A stretch of 64,000 bases of DNA from Scatosoma sp045127595 (lineage in GTDB: Bacteria; Bacillota; Clostridia; Christensenellales; Borkfalkiaceae): NCBI GenBank assembly GCA_045127595.1, contig JBGVQS010000024.1, positions 1 to 64,000 of the forward strand, read 5' to 3'. Under the pieces are notes generated by a model, which did no database searches, was not told the DNA's origin, and worked only from the letters and a program-made list of their open reading frames with translations. Shown here in pieces: positions 16,788-25,547 of this stretch. The first letter of the stretch is position 1. Each line of letters begins with the position of its first letter. The position numbers and the translations under genes were made by a program.

Positions 16788-17441
16788 TCACTTCGTTCCG
16801 AACAGTCTATCCCCTGCGTCGCCCAAACCGGGTAAAATATAACAATTTTCGTTCAGCTCACGATCCACAGCCGCAACGTAAACGTCTACGTCCGGGTGTG
16901 CGTCCATTACACGTTGAATCCCTTCGGGGGCGCTGACAATGCAGCAAAGCTTGATTTTCGTAACGCCGCGTTTTTTAATCATTGTGATGGCGTCAGCCGC
17001 GCTTCCACCCGTCGCGAGCATAGGATCAACCACAAGCAAAGTGCGGTTTTCCGCGTCTGCGGGTAATTTGCAATAATATTCGATCGGTTCGTGCGTGTCG
17101 TGATCGCGGTATAAGCCGATATGCCCAACTTTTGCGTTCGGAATAAGCTTTTGCACGCCCGAAACCATGCCCAAGCCCGCGCGTAAAATGGGAACAATTC
17201 CCACGGATTTTCCCGAAACCATATAACATTTCGCCTTTTCAAGCGGCGTGTCGATTAGCACTTCTTCCAAGGGTAAATCCTTCGTCGCTTCGTACGTTTC
17301 CAGCATAGCGATTTCTTCCGCGAGTTCCGCAAACTGCTTACTTGTCGTGTGAATATCCCGCAAAATCGCGAGCTTGTGTTCGATAAGCGGATGCTTTACG
17401 TGATGAAATTTGGGATTATTCCAAAAGGTAAACTGACTCAT
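16788..17441 (-). CDS. upp: Uracil phosphoribosyltransferase
   Basis: About 217 residues. It converts uracil and PRPP to UMP. It shows HPLIEHKLAILRDIHT at the N-terminus, VPILRAGLGMVSG, the PRPP loop VVDPMLATGGSA and the uracil-binding C-terminal region VDRELNENCYILPGLGDAGDR. The ATG at 17441 (MSQFTFWNN) has GGAGAAAAGT upstream; the longer reading into the rpiB end is not supported. It is in the order sua5-phosphatase-rpiB-upp, as in the Bacillus ywl region. Confidence 0.95.
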   Translation of the reverse strand: MSQFTFWNNPKFHHVKHPLIEHKLAILRDIHTTSKQFAELAEEIAMLETYEATKDLPLEEVLIDTPLEKAKCYMVSGKSVGIVPILRAGLGMVSGVQKLIPNAKVGHIGLYRDHDTHEPIEYYCKLPADAENRTLLVVDPMLATGGSAADAITMIKKRGVTKIKLCCIVSAPEGIQRVMDAHPDVDVYVAAVDRELNENCYILPGLGDAGDRLFGTK

Positions 17442-17463
17442 ACTTTTCTCCTTATTCGTATAA

Positions 17464-17916
17464 TTATTTTGCATATTTTTCTTCAATGGCTTTGATTTTC
17501 GCGAGCCGTCTTTCGTGGCGTTCACCGCCCTCGAATTCCGTCGTTAAAAAGGTCGATACGATTTCTTGCATCATGCCTTCCCCGATTACCTTTTCGCCAA
17601 AAGCGATCATATTCGCGTCGTTGTGCAAACGAGTGTATTTCGCGCAATACCAGTCATGACAATGCGCGCAACGGATCCCCGGCACTTTATTCGCCACGAT
17701 CGAAACGCCGATCCCCGACGAGCAAACGACGATACCGCGCTGACATTCATTGCTTGCTACCGCTTCCGCCGCCGCAAGCGCAAAATCGGGGTAATCGCAA
17801 GAATCTTTCGTATAAGTGCCAAAATCTTTAACTTCGTGTCCGAGTTTTTCCACGTAAGCAATCACCGCGTTTTTAAGAGTCAAACCGCCGTGATCGCAAG
17901 CAACTGCAATTTTCAT
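17464..17916 (-). CDS. rpiB: Ribose 5-phosphate isomerase B
   Basis: 150 residues. It interconverts ribose 5-phosphate and ribulose 5-phosphate, feeding PRPP. It has MKIAVACDHGG, DFGTYTKDSCDYPDFA, VCSSGIGVSIVANK with the catalytic Cys, and RCAHCHDWYCAKYTRLHNDAN. Two ATGs lie 6 nt apart (17922 and 17916); GGAG gives the second a better spacer. It is 22 nt before upp and just after the phosphatase gene. Confidence 0.95.
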   Translation of the reverse strand: MKIAVACDHGGLTLKNAVIAYVEKLGHEVKDFGTYTKDSCDYPDFALAAAEAVASNECQRGIVVCSSGIGVSIVANKVPGIRCAHCHDWYCAKYTRLHNDANMIAFGEKVIGEGMMQEIVSTFLTTEFEGGERHERRLAKIKAIEEKYAK

Positions 17917-17934
17917 TTTCATTTCTCCTACCGT

Positions 17935-18588
17935 TTATGTATTTTTGTTATTGTTTTCCGATTTTTTCGGTCTGCCGCGTTTTTTGGGCGCAACGTTCTT
18001 TTCCGTATTTTCCGTTTCCGTCTTTTTGGGTCTGCCGCGTTTTTTCGGCGTGCCATCCGACGGTTTTTGGGGTGCGCGCGGTTTGGTTTTTTCCGCATAT
18101 TCCGCAAGCCGCAATTTATCAATCAACGCGGACATGCCTGCCTGCAATAATCCAAAAACATACCGATAACAATCAATATCCCGACCGTATGGATCGAGTA
18201 CGTCGTATCCCGTCATTTCTAAAAAAGAATACACCGTGTTTTCGATATTTTCCACGCCGTCTTCCCGCAAAAGTTTCCAACGCGCTTCCATTAAATAATC
18301 GCGGTGCTGTTCGGTCATGCAAACGACTGCAAACGCTTCTTTTAAAAGGCTTCCCGACAACAGCGTAGAGTGAAAATCTTCGATTTTTAACCCGTTTTCC
18401 AAAAGCACTTCCGCTGATTTTGGATTGATAACGTCTCCGTTTTTCGCCGCAATCCCTGCTGAGCGCACGGAAAAGCCCTTCAAGGCGCGTTTTTTCAGTT
18501 CCGCTTTTAACAGGATTTCCGCCATGGGCGAACGGCAGGTATTTCCCGTGCAAACGAAAAGTATAATTTTGTCGTTTTTCTTTTTCAT
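17935..18588 (-). CDS. Low molecular weight protein phosphatase (YwlE-like) with AT-hook tail
   Basis: 217 residues. Residues 1-165 form an LMW phosphatase. The CX5R loop is CTGNTCR (13-19) followed by SPMAE, and the general acid Asp is in DPYG (Asp132). The CTGNTCRS form resembles YwlE, which removes phosphate from protein arginine, so arginine or tyrosine phosphatase are both possible. Residues 168-217 are an added low-complexity, basic tail with two identical PKKRGRPKK segments (181-189, 201-209), the classical AT-hook core RGRP. Such a tail is not part of the usual ~150 residue enzyme. It is placed between sua5 and rpiB as in Bacillus. Confidence 0.88.
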   Translation of the reverse strand: MKKKNDKIILFVCTGNTCRSPMAEILLKAELKKRALKGFSVRSAGIAAKNGDVINPKSAEVLLENGLKIEDFHSTLLSGSLLKEAFAVVCMTEQHRDYLMEARWKLLREDGVENIENTVYSFLEMTGYDVLDPYGRDIDCYRYVFGLLQAGMSALIDKLRLAEYAEKTKPRAPQKPSDGTPKKRGRPKKTETENTEKNVAPKKRGRPKKSENNNKNT

Positions 18589-18600
18589 CTCGTACCTGCC
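18586..18600 (+). repeat. Dispersed motif variant over the phosphatase start
   Basis: CATCTCGTACCTGCC. On the minus strand it contributes CAGGTACGAG directly before the ATG, next to the AGGAGG site. Confidence 0.4.
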
Positions 18601-18616
18601 TGCCTCCTTTTTATAG

Positions 18617-19636
18617 TTAGTGGGGTATATCCGTCGAAACGCAAGCCTTTCTTAAACGATTCAAAACCCCTGTCATAATCCCGTCCGTTTGGAAAGGCTC
18701 GATTGCAAACAACACGTCGCAAACACGTTCCGCTTGACGAAGCAATCCGTATAAGCTTGCCGCCATTTCCGAATCGGTTTTTCCTAAATTGAGTACGGTT
18801 ACGCCCATTTGCGCAAACACGGGCAATAAGCTTTCTTCGCAAAGCACCGCAACCCGTCTTCCGTCCGCTTTTTCCATATGACAAAGGGCTGAAACCTTTT
18901 CCAAATTCTCCCTTGTAAACAAATAGGTTTTGCAACGCGGAGAATAATGTTTATACAATACCCCTGGGCTTTTTACCTGTTCCGTTCCATCAAGCTTGGG
19001 CGTATATTCCTTGCAATCCCCTACCGCTTTTGCAATCATTTCGCGCGTAATCAGCCCTGGGCGCAGGATAACGGGCACTTCGCCCGTAACGTCGCAAACG
19101 GTGCTTTCAATCCCCCCAACGCAAGCTCCGCCGTCCAAAATCAAAGGAATTTTTCCTTCAAAATCGTCGTACACGTGTTCCGCCGAAGTTGGGCTGACGT
19201 GCTTGGAGAGATTTGCGCTGGGCGCGACAATTGGAATATCGACCGCTTTTAAAAGCGCCTGCGCACCCTCATGCGAGGGTATCCGTACGGCAAGCGTATT
19301 TAAACCGCAGGAAACGTAAGGACTGACCTTTCCCGTCGAGGGATACACAAGCGTCAACGGACCGGGTAAAAAGGTTTCCCGAAGCTTTTTTGCATACGGC
19401 GGATCGTAATCAATAATCTTAGATAAATCGTATTCCTTATGCACGTGCGCAATTAGCGGATTGTCGTTCGGTCTGCCCTTGACGGTAAAAATGCGTTTTA
19501 CCGCGTCGTCGTCAAAGGCGTTGCCGCCAAGCCCATACACCGTTTCCGTCGGAATCCCCACGACTTCACCCTGCAAAAGCAATTCTTTTGCCTGTGATAT
19601 ACTTTCAGGCGTAATTTGTTCTATCTTCGTTTCCAT
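18617..19636 (-). CDS. Threonylcarbamoyl-AMP synthase
   Basis: About 339 residues, Sua5/YwlC type. It makes threonylcarbamoyl-AMP for the t6A base of tRNAs reading ANN codons. The YrdC core is clear: GEVVGIPTETVYGLGGNAF, KGRPNDNPLIAHV, GPLTLVYP, APSANLSKHVSPTSAEHV. A C-terminal Sua5 domain follows KSPGVLYKHYSP. The real start is ATG 19636 (METKIEQITPES), 1 nt past the dnaB stop. The in-frame extension upstream is dnaB read in another frame. Confidence 0.94.
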   Translation of the reverse strand: METKIEQITPESISQAKELLLQGEVVGIPTETVYGLGGNAFDDDAVKRIFTVKGRPNDNPLIAHVHKEYDLSKIIDYDPPYAKKLRETFLPGPLTLVYPSTGKVSPYVSCGLNTLAVRIPSHEGAQALLKAVDIPIVAPSANLSKHVSPTSAEHVYDDFEGKIPLILDGGACVGGIESTVCDVTGEVPVILRPGLITREMIAKAVGDCKEYTPKLDGTEQVKSPGVLYKHYSPRCKTYLFTRENLEKVSALCHMEKADGRRVAVLCEESLLPVFAQMGVTVLNLGKTDSEMAASLYGLLRQAERVCDVLFAIEPFQTDGIMTGVLNRLRKACVSTDIPH

Positions 19637-19637
19637 A

Positions 19638-21143
19638 TCAATCAAAAGGTAACTCGTCGTCCATGCCTTTGAGCTCCCCTTTACGCAAAGGGGGTTCGGG
19701 CGGAATATAATCGTCTTCGGGAGCTTCGTATTCCACGTCGTCGTCCTCGATCGTCGGAATCGCGCGACGGAATTCAGGCGGTTCGTCTTCGCGGTTTTGT
19801 TCGTCCACGTCCACGAACTTCGTACATTCGCCGATAAATTTGAGCGCAACCCGCCCCTGTTCGCCGCCACGGTGCTTTGCGATAATCAATTCCGCTGCGC
19901 CTTTGACGATCTTCCCCGAATCGATTTCTTCTTTCGTTGCAATCGCTTCGGGACGGCTTATGAACATAACGATATCTGCGTCTTGCTCGATCGCCCCCGA
20001 TTCACGAAGGTCGGAAAGCTGCGGTTCTTTCGACTGGATACGGCGAAGCTGCGACAACGCGATAACAGGCACGCCAAGCTCCTTTGCCATGATCTTTAAA
20101 TCACGGGTAATGGACGCGATTTCCTGTTGTCTGTTTTCCGCGCCTGCCATACGGGAATCCCCGCTCGACATAAGCTGGATATAGTCGATCATAATCATAT
20201 CCACGCCGCCTGCCGTCGATTTTAAGCGGCGGCATTTAGAAAGGATTTCCGCAGGCGTTACGCGCGAAGAATCGTCAATGAAAATATTACTCTTTTTCAA
20301 CTGATCGCCCGCAAGCATCAGCTTTTTCCATTCTTTCGCGGAAAGCTGCCCGTCAAGCGCTTTTTGCATGCTCACGTTTGCATACGAACAAATCAAACGC
20401 TGTACGATCTCCGTTCTCGGCATTTCGAGCGAGAACACCGCGCAAGTTTTATTTGCGCGCAAAGCCGCGTGTTCGACAAGGTTCATCGCAAGCGACGTTT
20501 TACCCATACCGGGGCGAGCCGCAAGTACGACGAGCGCACCTGCCTGCAAACCGTGCGTCATCTTATCCAAACGCTTAAACCCGGTCGGAATACCCTTAAA
20601 GGAATCGGGATCAGATTGCAAGCGTTCAAACTTGTTCAAAACTTCCCCGATAATATCCCCTTCCGACATACCAAGAAGCAGGGAACGTTCAGACTGTTTG
20701 GAAATATCGTAAATACTCTTTTCCGCAAACGCAAGGGACGTTTTTTCGTCCGCACCTTTCATGGAAGTTTCGATAATTTGTCTTGACGCGCGAATCAAGC
20801 GACGATTGATACTGTCGCGCGCAATAATCTCGTAATAGGATTTATAATTCGCCGCGGAAGGGGTAATTTGCGTAAGCTCGGTCAAATAGACGATACCGCC
20901 TGCTTTTTCCAAGCTCCCCTCGCTTTCCAACTGGTCGGAAACGGTTACAAGATCCACGGGTTTCCGCTCGTTAAATACCCGTTTCATTGCGTTTAAAATA
21001 TACCGATGGGATTCCTGATAAAAATCTTCTTCCGAAAGTTTATCCACCAAATCCGCCGCAATTTCATTGTCGATTAAAAAACACCCCAAAAGCGCCATTT
21101 CAGCGTCGCGGTTATAGGGCATTGTGTTGATCGTATCAGCCAT
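19638..21143 (-). CDS. dnaB: Replicative DNA helicase
   Basis: 501 residues, hexameric helicase of the replication fork. The N-terminal domain starts NRDAEMALLGCFLIDN. The RecA-like motor has Walker A AARPGMGKTSLAMN, VFSLEMPRTEIVQR, Walker B MIMIDYIQLMSSG and the arginine-finger region AELIIAKHRGGEQG. The C-terminus is acidic (DDVEYEAPEDDYIPPEPP). GGGAGTAAATA precedes the start. The DnaD-type protein at 32940-34679 may be a loading partner. Confidence 0.97.
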   Translation of the reverse strand: MADTINTMPYNRDAEMALLGCFLIDNEIAADLVDKLSEEDFYQESHRYILNAMKRVFNERKPVDLVTVSDQLESEGSLEKAGGIVYLTELTQITPSAANYKSYYEIIARDSINRRLIRASRQIIETSMKGADEKTSLAFAEKSIYDISKQSERSLLLGMSEGDIIGEVLNKFERLQSDPDSFKGIPTGFKRLDKMTHGLQAGALVVLAARPGMGKTSLAMNLVEHAALRANKTCAVFSLEMPRTEIVQRLICSYANVSMQKALDGQLSAKEWKKLMLAGDQLKKSNIFIDDSSRVTPAEILSKCRRLKSTAGGVDMIMIDYIQLMSSGDSRMAGAENRQQEIASITRDLKIMAKELGVPVIALSQLRRIQSKEPQLSDLRESGAIEQDADIVMFISRPEAIATKEEIDSGKIVKGAAELIIAKHRGGEQGRVALKFIGECTKFVDVDEQNREDEPPEFRRAIPTIEDDDVEYEAPEDDYIPPEPPLRKGELKGMDDELPFD

Positions 21144-21174
21144 TATTTACTCCCTTGCAGGGCAAGAAACGTAT

Positions 21175-21193
21175 TTCAACGCATACCTGCCCC
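21175..21193 (+). repeat. Dispersed motif copy between pepF and dnaB
   Basis: TTCAACGCATACCTGCCCC lies in the 74 nt intergenic gap, neither a terminator nor a ribosome site. Confidence 0.6.
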
Positions 21194-21217
21194 GCTCATT
21201 TTATCGTTTGTCGTCAA

Positions 21218-22999
21218 TTACAATAAACTTTTAAATTCTTCCAAGGTATCTTTAAATTCCTGCATAGCCGCTTCGAAAGGCGCTTTCGTCGTCAAATCCA
21301 CGCCCGCCTTTTGAAGAATGGAAACGGGATCGGTACAGCCGCCCGAAGAAAGGAAGGTAAAGTAATCCTTCACAGCGCTTTCCCCTTCCGTCAAAATACG
21401 TTTTACAATCGAAATTGCAGAGATGATCCCCGTCGCGTATTTATACACGTAGAACGCGTTATAGAAATGAGGAATACGCGCCCATTCGTAAGAAATTTCT
21501 TCATCATGAATAATCCCTTCGCCGTAATACGCTTTGTTCAAGCCGTAATACGCTTCGCAAAGATTTTCCTTGGTCAAGGGCTCGCCGTTTTCCGCTTTTG
21601 TATGCGCGATTTGCTCAAATTCCGCAAACTGCGTTTGACGGAACAGCGTCGTACGAATAGTGTCCATATAATAATTGAGCAAGAATTTCTTCAAATTCTT
21701 ATCCTGCGTGTTGTTATACAAGTATTTGATCAAGAGCACTTCGTTGACCGTACTTGCAATTTCCGCAAGGAAAATGGTATAGCTCGCCTTTTCGTACGGC
21801 TGCGCTTCTACCGATTTATAGCTGTGCAAAGCGTGCCCCATTTCATGCGCGATCGTGAAAATATCGTGCGTGGTTTCCTGATAATTCAAAAGCACGTACG
21901 GGTGCGTATCATACGCGTTCGTGCTGTACGCGCCGCTGCGTTTTCCTGCGTTTTCGTATACGTCGATCCAGCCGTCCGCAAGCGCTTTGCGCAAAAGATT
22001 TTGATAATCTTCCCCCAAAGGCGCAAGACCTTTGATTACGAGCTCGTAGGCTTCTTCAAAGGGCATTTTTACGTCCGCGTCGGCAACGATGGGCATATAA
22101 ATATCGTACATATGTTGTTCGTCAAGCCCCAACACTTTTTTGCGCAAAGAAATATATTCGTGTACGGTCGGCAACGCATTGTGCACCGATTCGATCAAGT
22201 TTTCGTAAACAATGGGTTGAACGTCTTCTCCGTGCATTGCCCTTGCCATACAGCTATCGAACTTTTTCGCCGTTTTATAGAAAACGTTTTTCTTTACGTT
22301 GTAAGAATAGGTTTGCGAAATCGCGTCGATCAGCTTGATATACGCACTGTAATATTTTTTGAACCATTCCGCGCGTTCTTCAGCAGTACCGCTATGCAAT
22401 ACAACGCCGTACATACCATGCGTCATTTGCACTTCTTCCCCGTTGAATTTTGCGGTGGGCAAATTCAAATTCGCATTATCAAGCATCATAAACACGTCTT
22501 GGAAGCCGCCCATAACCTCTGAACTGAGCGCAAGCAGTTTTTCTTCTTCCGCGCTTAAAACGTGCGCTTTGGAAGAAATCACTTTGCGCAACGTATATTC
22601 GTATTCCGCAAAATCGGGATCGGCAATAAAGGCTTGTAAAACGCTTTCGTCGAGCTTGGTAAGTTCGGGTTCTACAAAAGCAACTTCCGCGGAGAATTTC
22701 GAGAAAAATGCAACCATTTGAGATACGGCAGAGGTATATCTGGATACCCGCATATCTTCGTCATGGCGCATGTGCGCATACACGTACAGCTTTTCAAGCC
22801 GACGGGAGAAATTTCCTATCGCGTTTAAGCAATCGAGCAAAACTGCTTTTTCCGCAAGCTTGCCGCTGAATTTTGCAAAATCGTAAGCGGCAAAATCCGC
22901 TTCGGTTGCTTTAAATTCTTCGTCCCATTTGTCGTCCGTTTCAAAGATAACGGAAAGATCCCATTTTTTGTTTTGAGGAATGTCTTTTCTTTCTAACAT
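21218..22999 (-). CDS. pepF: Oligoendopeptidase F
   Basis: 593 residues, M3 family zinc metallopeptidase acting on short peptides in the cytoplasm. The zinc site is HEMGHALHS (near residue 385), with the third ligand Glu in FLAEIASTVNE about 25 residues later. The N-terminal KWDLSVIFETDDKWDEEF and the C-terminal FHNAFYVYKYATG-like region (HFYNAFYVYKYATG) are typical. AAGGA lies before the ATG. A 274 nt structured noncoding stretch lies upstream. Confidence 0.95.
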   Translation of the reverse strand: MLERKDIPQNKKWDLSVIFETDDKWDEEFKATEADFAAYDFAKFSGKLAEKAVLLDCLNAIGNFSRRLEKLYVYAHMRHDEDMRVSRYTSAVSQMVAFFSKFSAEVAFVEPELTKLDESVLQAFIADPDFAEYEYTLRKVISSKAHVLSAEEEKLLALSSEVMGGFQDVFMMLDNANLNLPTAKFNGEEVQMTHGMYGVVLHSGTAEERAEWFKKYYSAYIKLIDAISQTYSYNVKKNVFYKTAKKFDSCMARAMHGEDVQPIVYENLIESVHNALPTVHEYISLRKKVLGLDEQHMYDIYMPIVADADVKMPFEEAYELVIKGLAPLGEDYQNLLRKALADGWIDVYENAGKRSGAYSTNAYDTHPYVLLNYQETTHDIFTIAHEMGHALHSYKSVEAQPYEKASYTIFLAEIASTVNEVLLIKYLYNNTQDKNLKKFLLNYYMDTIRTTLFRQTQFAEFEQIAHTKAENGEPLTKENLCEAYYGLNKAYYGEGIIHDEEISYEWARIPHFYNAFYVYKYATGIISAISIVKRILTEGESAVKDYFTFLSSGGCTDPVSILQKAGVDLTTKAPFEAAMQEFKDTLEEFKSLL

Positions 23000-23039
23000 G
23001 ATTTATTTTCCTTTTTATTTTATTTTTGTAGTTGATGAT

Positions 23040-23276
23040 TTTTTATTGGCGCGTACGTCTGTACGTACCAAGGGGCACGCCAACGTTCCGTTGGATCGTG
23101 TTTTTCTATCTTGCTTGGTTGCTCGTTATTCACCAAGTCGCACCCAAGCGAAGTAAAACGGTATAGATGCGAGAAAGACAAGGAGTAACGAGCACCCCGA
23201 CGGGAGTGTACTTGGCGTACATGAGCAAGGGGCGCACAGTTACGACACAGTATTTCGAAGTATATATACCGTTTTA
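23040..23276. other. Structured noncoding spacer upstream of pepF
   Basis: No convincing ORF. It contains a 12 bp inverted repeat TAAAACGGTATA (23154-23165) / TATACCGTTTTA (23265-23276) enclosing about 100 nt. Small hairpins are CCAACG/CGTTGG (23080-23094) and a CACCCC/GGGAGTG pair near 23200, and there is a GTACGT palindrome near 23053. Words such as AAGGGGC and ACTTGG occur twice. It could be a leader, a REP-like element or a decayed insertion. Confidence 0.5.
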
Positions 23277-24629
23277 ATTTTTAAAGCTGTGGATCGGCGC
23301 CGGTATATTCCCCCCACGGTTAATCAAACGCGAAGAATCAGCGCTATGCACGGGCATAACGGGCGCACGGCCAAGAAGTCCGCCAAAGCTAACTTCTTCC
23401 CCGACTTTTTTACCAGGTGCGGGGATAATGCGCACCGCCGTAGTTTTATTGTTAATCATACCGATTGCCGCTTCGTCCGCAATCATTGCCGCAATCGTCG
23501 TTGCAGGGGTATCCCCGGGGATTGCGATCATATCCAAGCCAACGCTGCAAACACAAGTCATTGCTTCGAGTTTATCGAGCGTAATCTTGCCCTGTTCCGC
23601 CGCATGAATCATACCGATATCTTCGGAAACGGGAATAAACGCACCCGACAAGCCGCCCACGCGCGAAGACGCCATGACGCCACCTTTTTTGACCGCGTCG
23701 TTCAGCATAGCAAGCGCCGCCGTCGTGCCGTGTCCCCCCACCGTTCCTACGCCGAGTTCTTCCAAAATATGCGCAACGGAATCCCCCATTGCAGGCGTAG
23801 GCGCAAGCGACAAATCCACGATACCGAACTGTGCGTTTAAGCGTTTAGAAGCTTCCTTGGCAACCAACTGCCCCGCGCGCGTAATTTTAAATGCGGTACG
23901 CTTAATCATTTCCGCCGCTTCGGTCAAATCCGCGTCGGGGATTTGTTCTAAGGCATGCTTGACTACCCCCGGTCCTGAAACGCCTACGTTGATGACGGTG
24001 TCCGCTTCTCCTACGCCGTGGAACGCGCCTGCCATAAAGGGATTATCTTCCACTGCATTACAAAACGCCACGAGCTTCGCCGCGCCGATACCGTCCTGTT
24101 CCTTGGTTAAAAAAGCGGCTTCTTTAAAGACTTCGCCCATCATTTTTACCGCTTCCATATTGATCCCCGATTTCGTCGAACCGACGTTGACGGACGAACA
24201 AAGCCGTTTGGTCGTAGCAAGCACCTCGGGAATGGTGCGGATAAAAGTTCTTTCATACGCCGCGGTTGCTTTATGCACAAGCGCAGAATATCCGCCGAGA
24301 AAATCAATCCCAAGCGTTTCCGCCGCGTTGTCAAGCGCTTTACCGATCAAGGGCGCCTTTTCAGGGAACGCCGCGCAAAGCATACTCACCGGCGTAACAG
24401 AAACCCGTTTGTTGACGATAGGAATACCGTATTCTCCCGATAAATCCGCCGCCGTTTTTACAATATTTTCCGCTTTTGAACAAACGAGATCGTACACCCT
24501 TTGTGCCGTTTCTTCCGCGCTGTCGCGGATACCGCCAAGCAAGGAAATCCCCATCGTGATCGTGCGGATATCCAAATGCTCCTTTTCTACCATTGCAATC
24601 GTTTCTAAAACGTCGTTATTACTGAACAT
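23274..24629 (-). CDS. UPF0210 family protein
   Basis: 451 residues, the usual length of the UPF0210/DUF711 (PFL-like) family. Recognisable parts are LDIRTITMGISLLGGI near the N-terminus, GSTKSGINMEAVKMMGEV, INVGVSGPGVVKHAL, DLSLAPTPAMGDSVAHILEELG and the Gly-rich end. Its biochemical function is not established. It is always found with the small ACT-domain protein UPF0237, as here, 28 nt upstream, suggesting ligand-controlled activity. GGAG precedes the ATG. Confidence 0.9.
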   Translation of the reverse strand: MFSNNDVLETIAMVEKEHLDIRTITMGISLLGGIRDSAEETAQRVYDLVCSKAENIVKTAADLSGEYGIPIVNKRVSVTPVSMLCAAFPEKAPLIGKALDNAAETLGIDFLGGYSALVHKATAAYERTFIRTIPEVLATTKRLCSSVNVGSTKSGINMEAVKMMGEVFKEAAFLTKEQDGIGAAKLVAFCNAVEDNPFMAGAFHGVGEADTVINVGVSGPGVVKHALEQIPDADLTEAAEMIKRTAFKITRAGQLVAKEASKRLNAQFGIVDLSLAPTPAMGDSVAHILEELGVGTVGGHGTTAALAMLNDAVKKGGVMASSRVGGLSGAFIPVSEDIGMIHAAEQGKITLDKLEAMTCVCSVGLDMIAIPGDTPATTIAAMIADEAAIGMINNKTTAVRIIPAPGKKVGEEVSFGGLLGRAPVMPVHSADSSRLINRGGNIPAPIHSFKN

Positions 24630-24657
24630 ATATCTTTCTCCTTAGTAATCCAAGAAA

Positions 24658-24927
24658 TTATACGTTATGCATGGCATTGAAAATGTCTTCGTGTTGCATA
24701 TAAATAGACATACCGATTTGTTTGCCCATTTCCCGACACTCGTTCGCAAGTGCGGAAAGCTCCATCGAAATCGAAGAAATATCTACGATCATAATCATTG
24801 CGAAATATTCCCCCAAAATCGTTTGGGAAATATCTTCAATATTGGCGTTTCTTTCCGCCAAAAACGCGCTTACCTTTGCAATAATACCCTTTTTGTCTTT
24901 CCCTGTTACGGTCATAACTGCTCTCAT
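24658..24927 (-). CDS. UPF0237 ACT-domain protein
   Basis: 89 residues forming one ACT domain: MRAVMTVTGKDKKGIIAKVS, then NANIEDISQTILGEYFAM, a beta-alpha-beta-beta-alpha-beta pattern. ACT domains bind amino acids and regulate partner enzymes. It is paired with the UPF0210 gene directly downstream, and the two are likely co-transcribed. Confidence 0.92.
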   Translation of the reverse strand: MRAVMTVTGKDKKGIIAKVSAFLAERNANIEDISQTILGEYFAMIMIVDISSISMELSALANECREMGKQIGMSIYMQHEDIFNAMHNV

Positions 24928-24965
24928 ATTCTACACTGCTCCTTTTGTTTTTCTACCTGTTGAAA

Positions 24966-25532
24966 TTATTCAAAGACAAGCTCGTTGTCTTCCACTTCTT
25001 CAAATTCAATCGCGCCGCGCTGTAATACTTCGTACTGCACGATAAAATTGCTTTGGCAAACGTAACGCACAAAATCGCCGCTCTTGAAATCGGGCAACGG
25101 CTTTTCAGGATCGAAATATACTTCGCGCTCCATCCATTCTTTCTTCTTTTTGTTCCAAGTTTCAAAAACGCACGCCATAACGTCTATATTGTTTTTTTGC
25201 AGGCTCAATTTATCGAAAGTATAGAAATAATTCCGTTCTTCGTTTTTCAAGCCAAGCGAAATATCCCGCAACATTTTATAATAACGGTTGACGCGGCTGA
25301 ACTTAATCCCCATATACGGAAAAATAAAGCATACGTAAAGAGGGGAAGCCACCCACGCGCACCATTTTGGATATTTTAAATTCGGGTGCTTGTATGGCAA
25401 CGAGATATGGTAAGCCAAACAGCCGATACAAAGCGCCAAATACGCAAGCGTGATAATCCAAAACACCAACAAAACACGCTTTCTTTGTTTGTATACCGCC
25501 AAAAGATCGGCGTCGTTATATACGGAAATCAT
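24966..25532 (-). CDS. Hypothetical protein with two membrane spans
   Basis: 188 residues. Two hydrophobic segments lie at about residues 20-42 (LLVFWIITLAYLALCIGCLAY) and 58-75 (AWVASPLYVCFIFPYMGI). A soluble C-terminal domain of about 110 residues follows, with acidic ends (EFEEVEDNELVFE). No known motif was seen. The start has AAAGGAGAGAGAAAAG upstream. It lies 16 nt after degV on the same strand, so it may share its transcript. Confidence 0.75.
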   Translation of the reverse strand: MISVYNDADLLAVYKQRKRVLLVFWIITLAYLALCIGCLAYHISLPYKHPNLKYPKWCAWVASPLYVCFIFPYMGIKFSRVNRYYKMLRDISLGLKNEERNYFYTFDKLSLQKNNIDVMACVFETWNKKKKEWMEREVYFDPEKPLPDFKSGDFVRYVCQSNFIVQYEVLQRGAIEFEEVEDNELVFE

Positions 25533-25547
25533 CTTTTCTCTCTCCTT

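Noticed and set aside
21311..22522. 403-residue + ORF opposite pepF
   Set aside because: Shadow of pepF; no recognisable domain.
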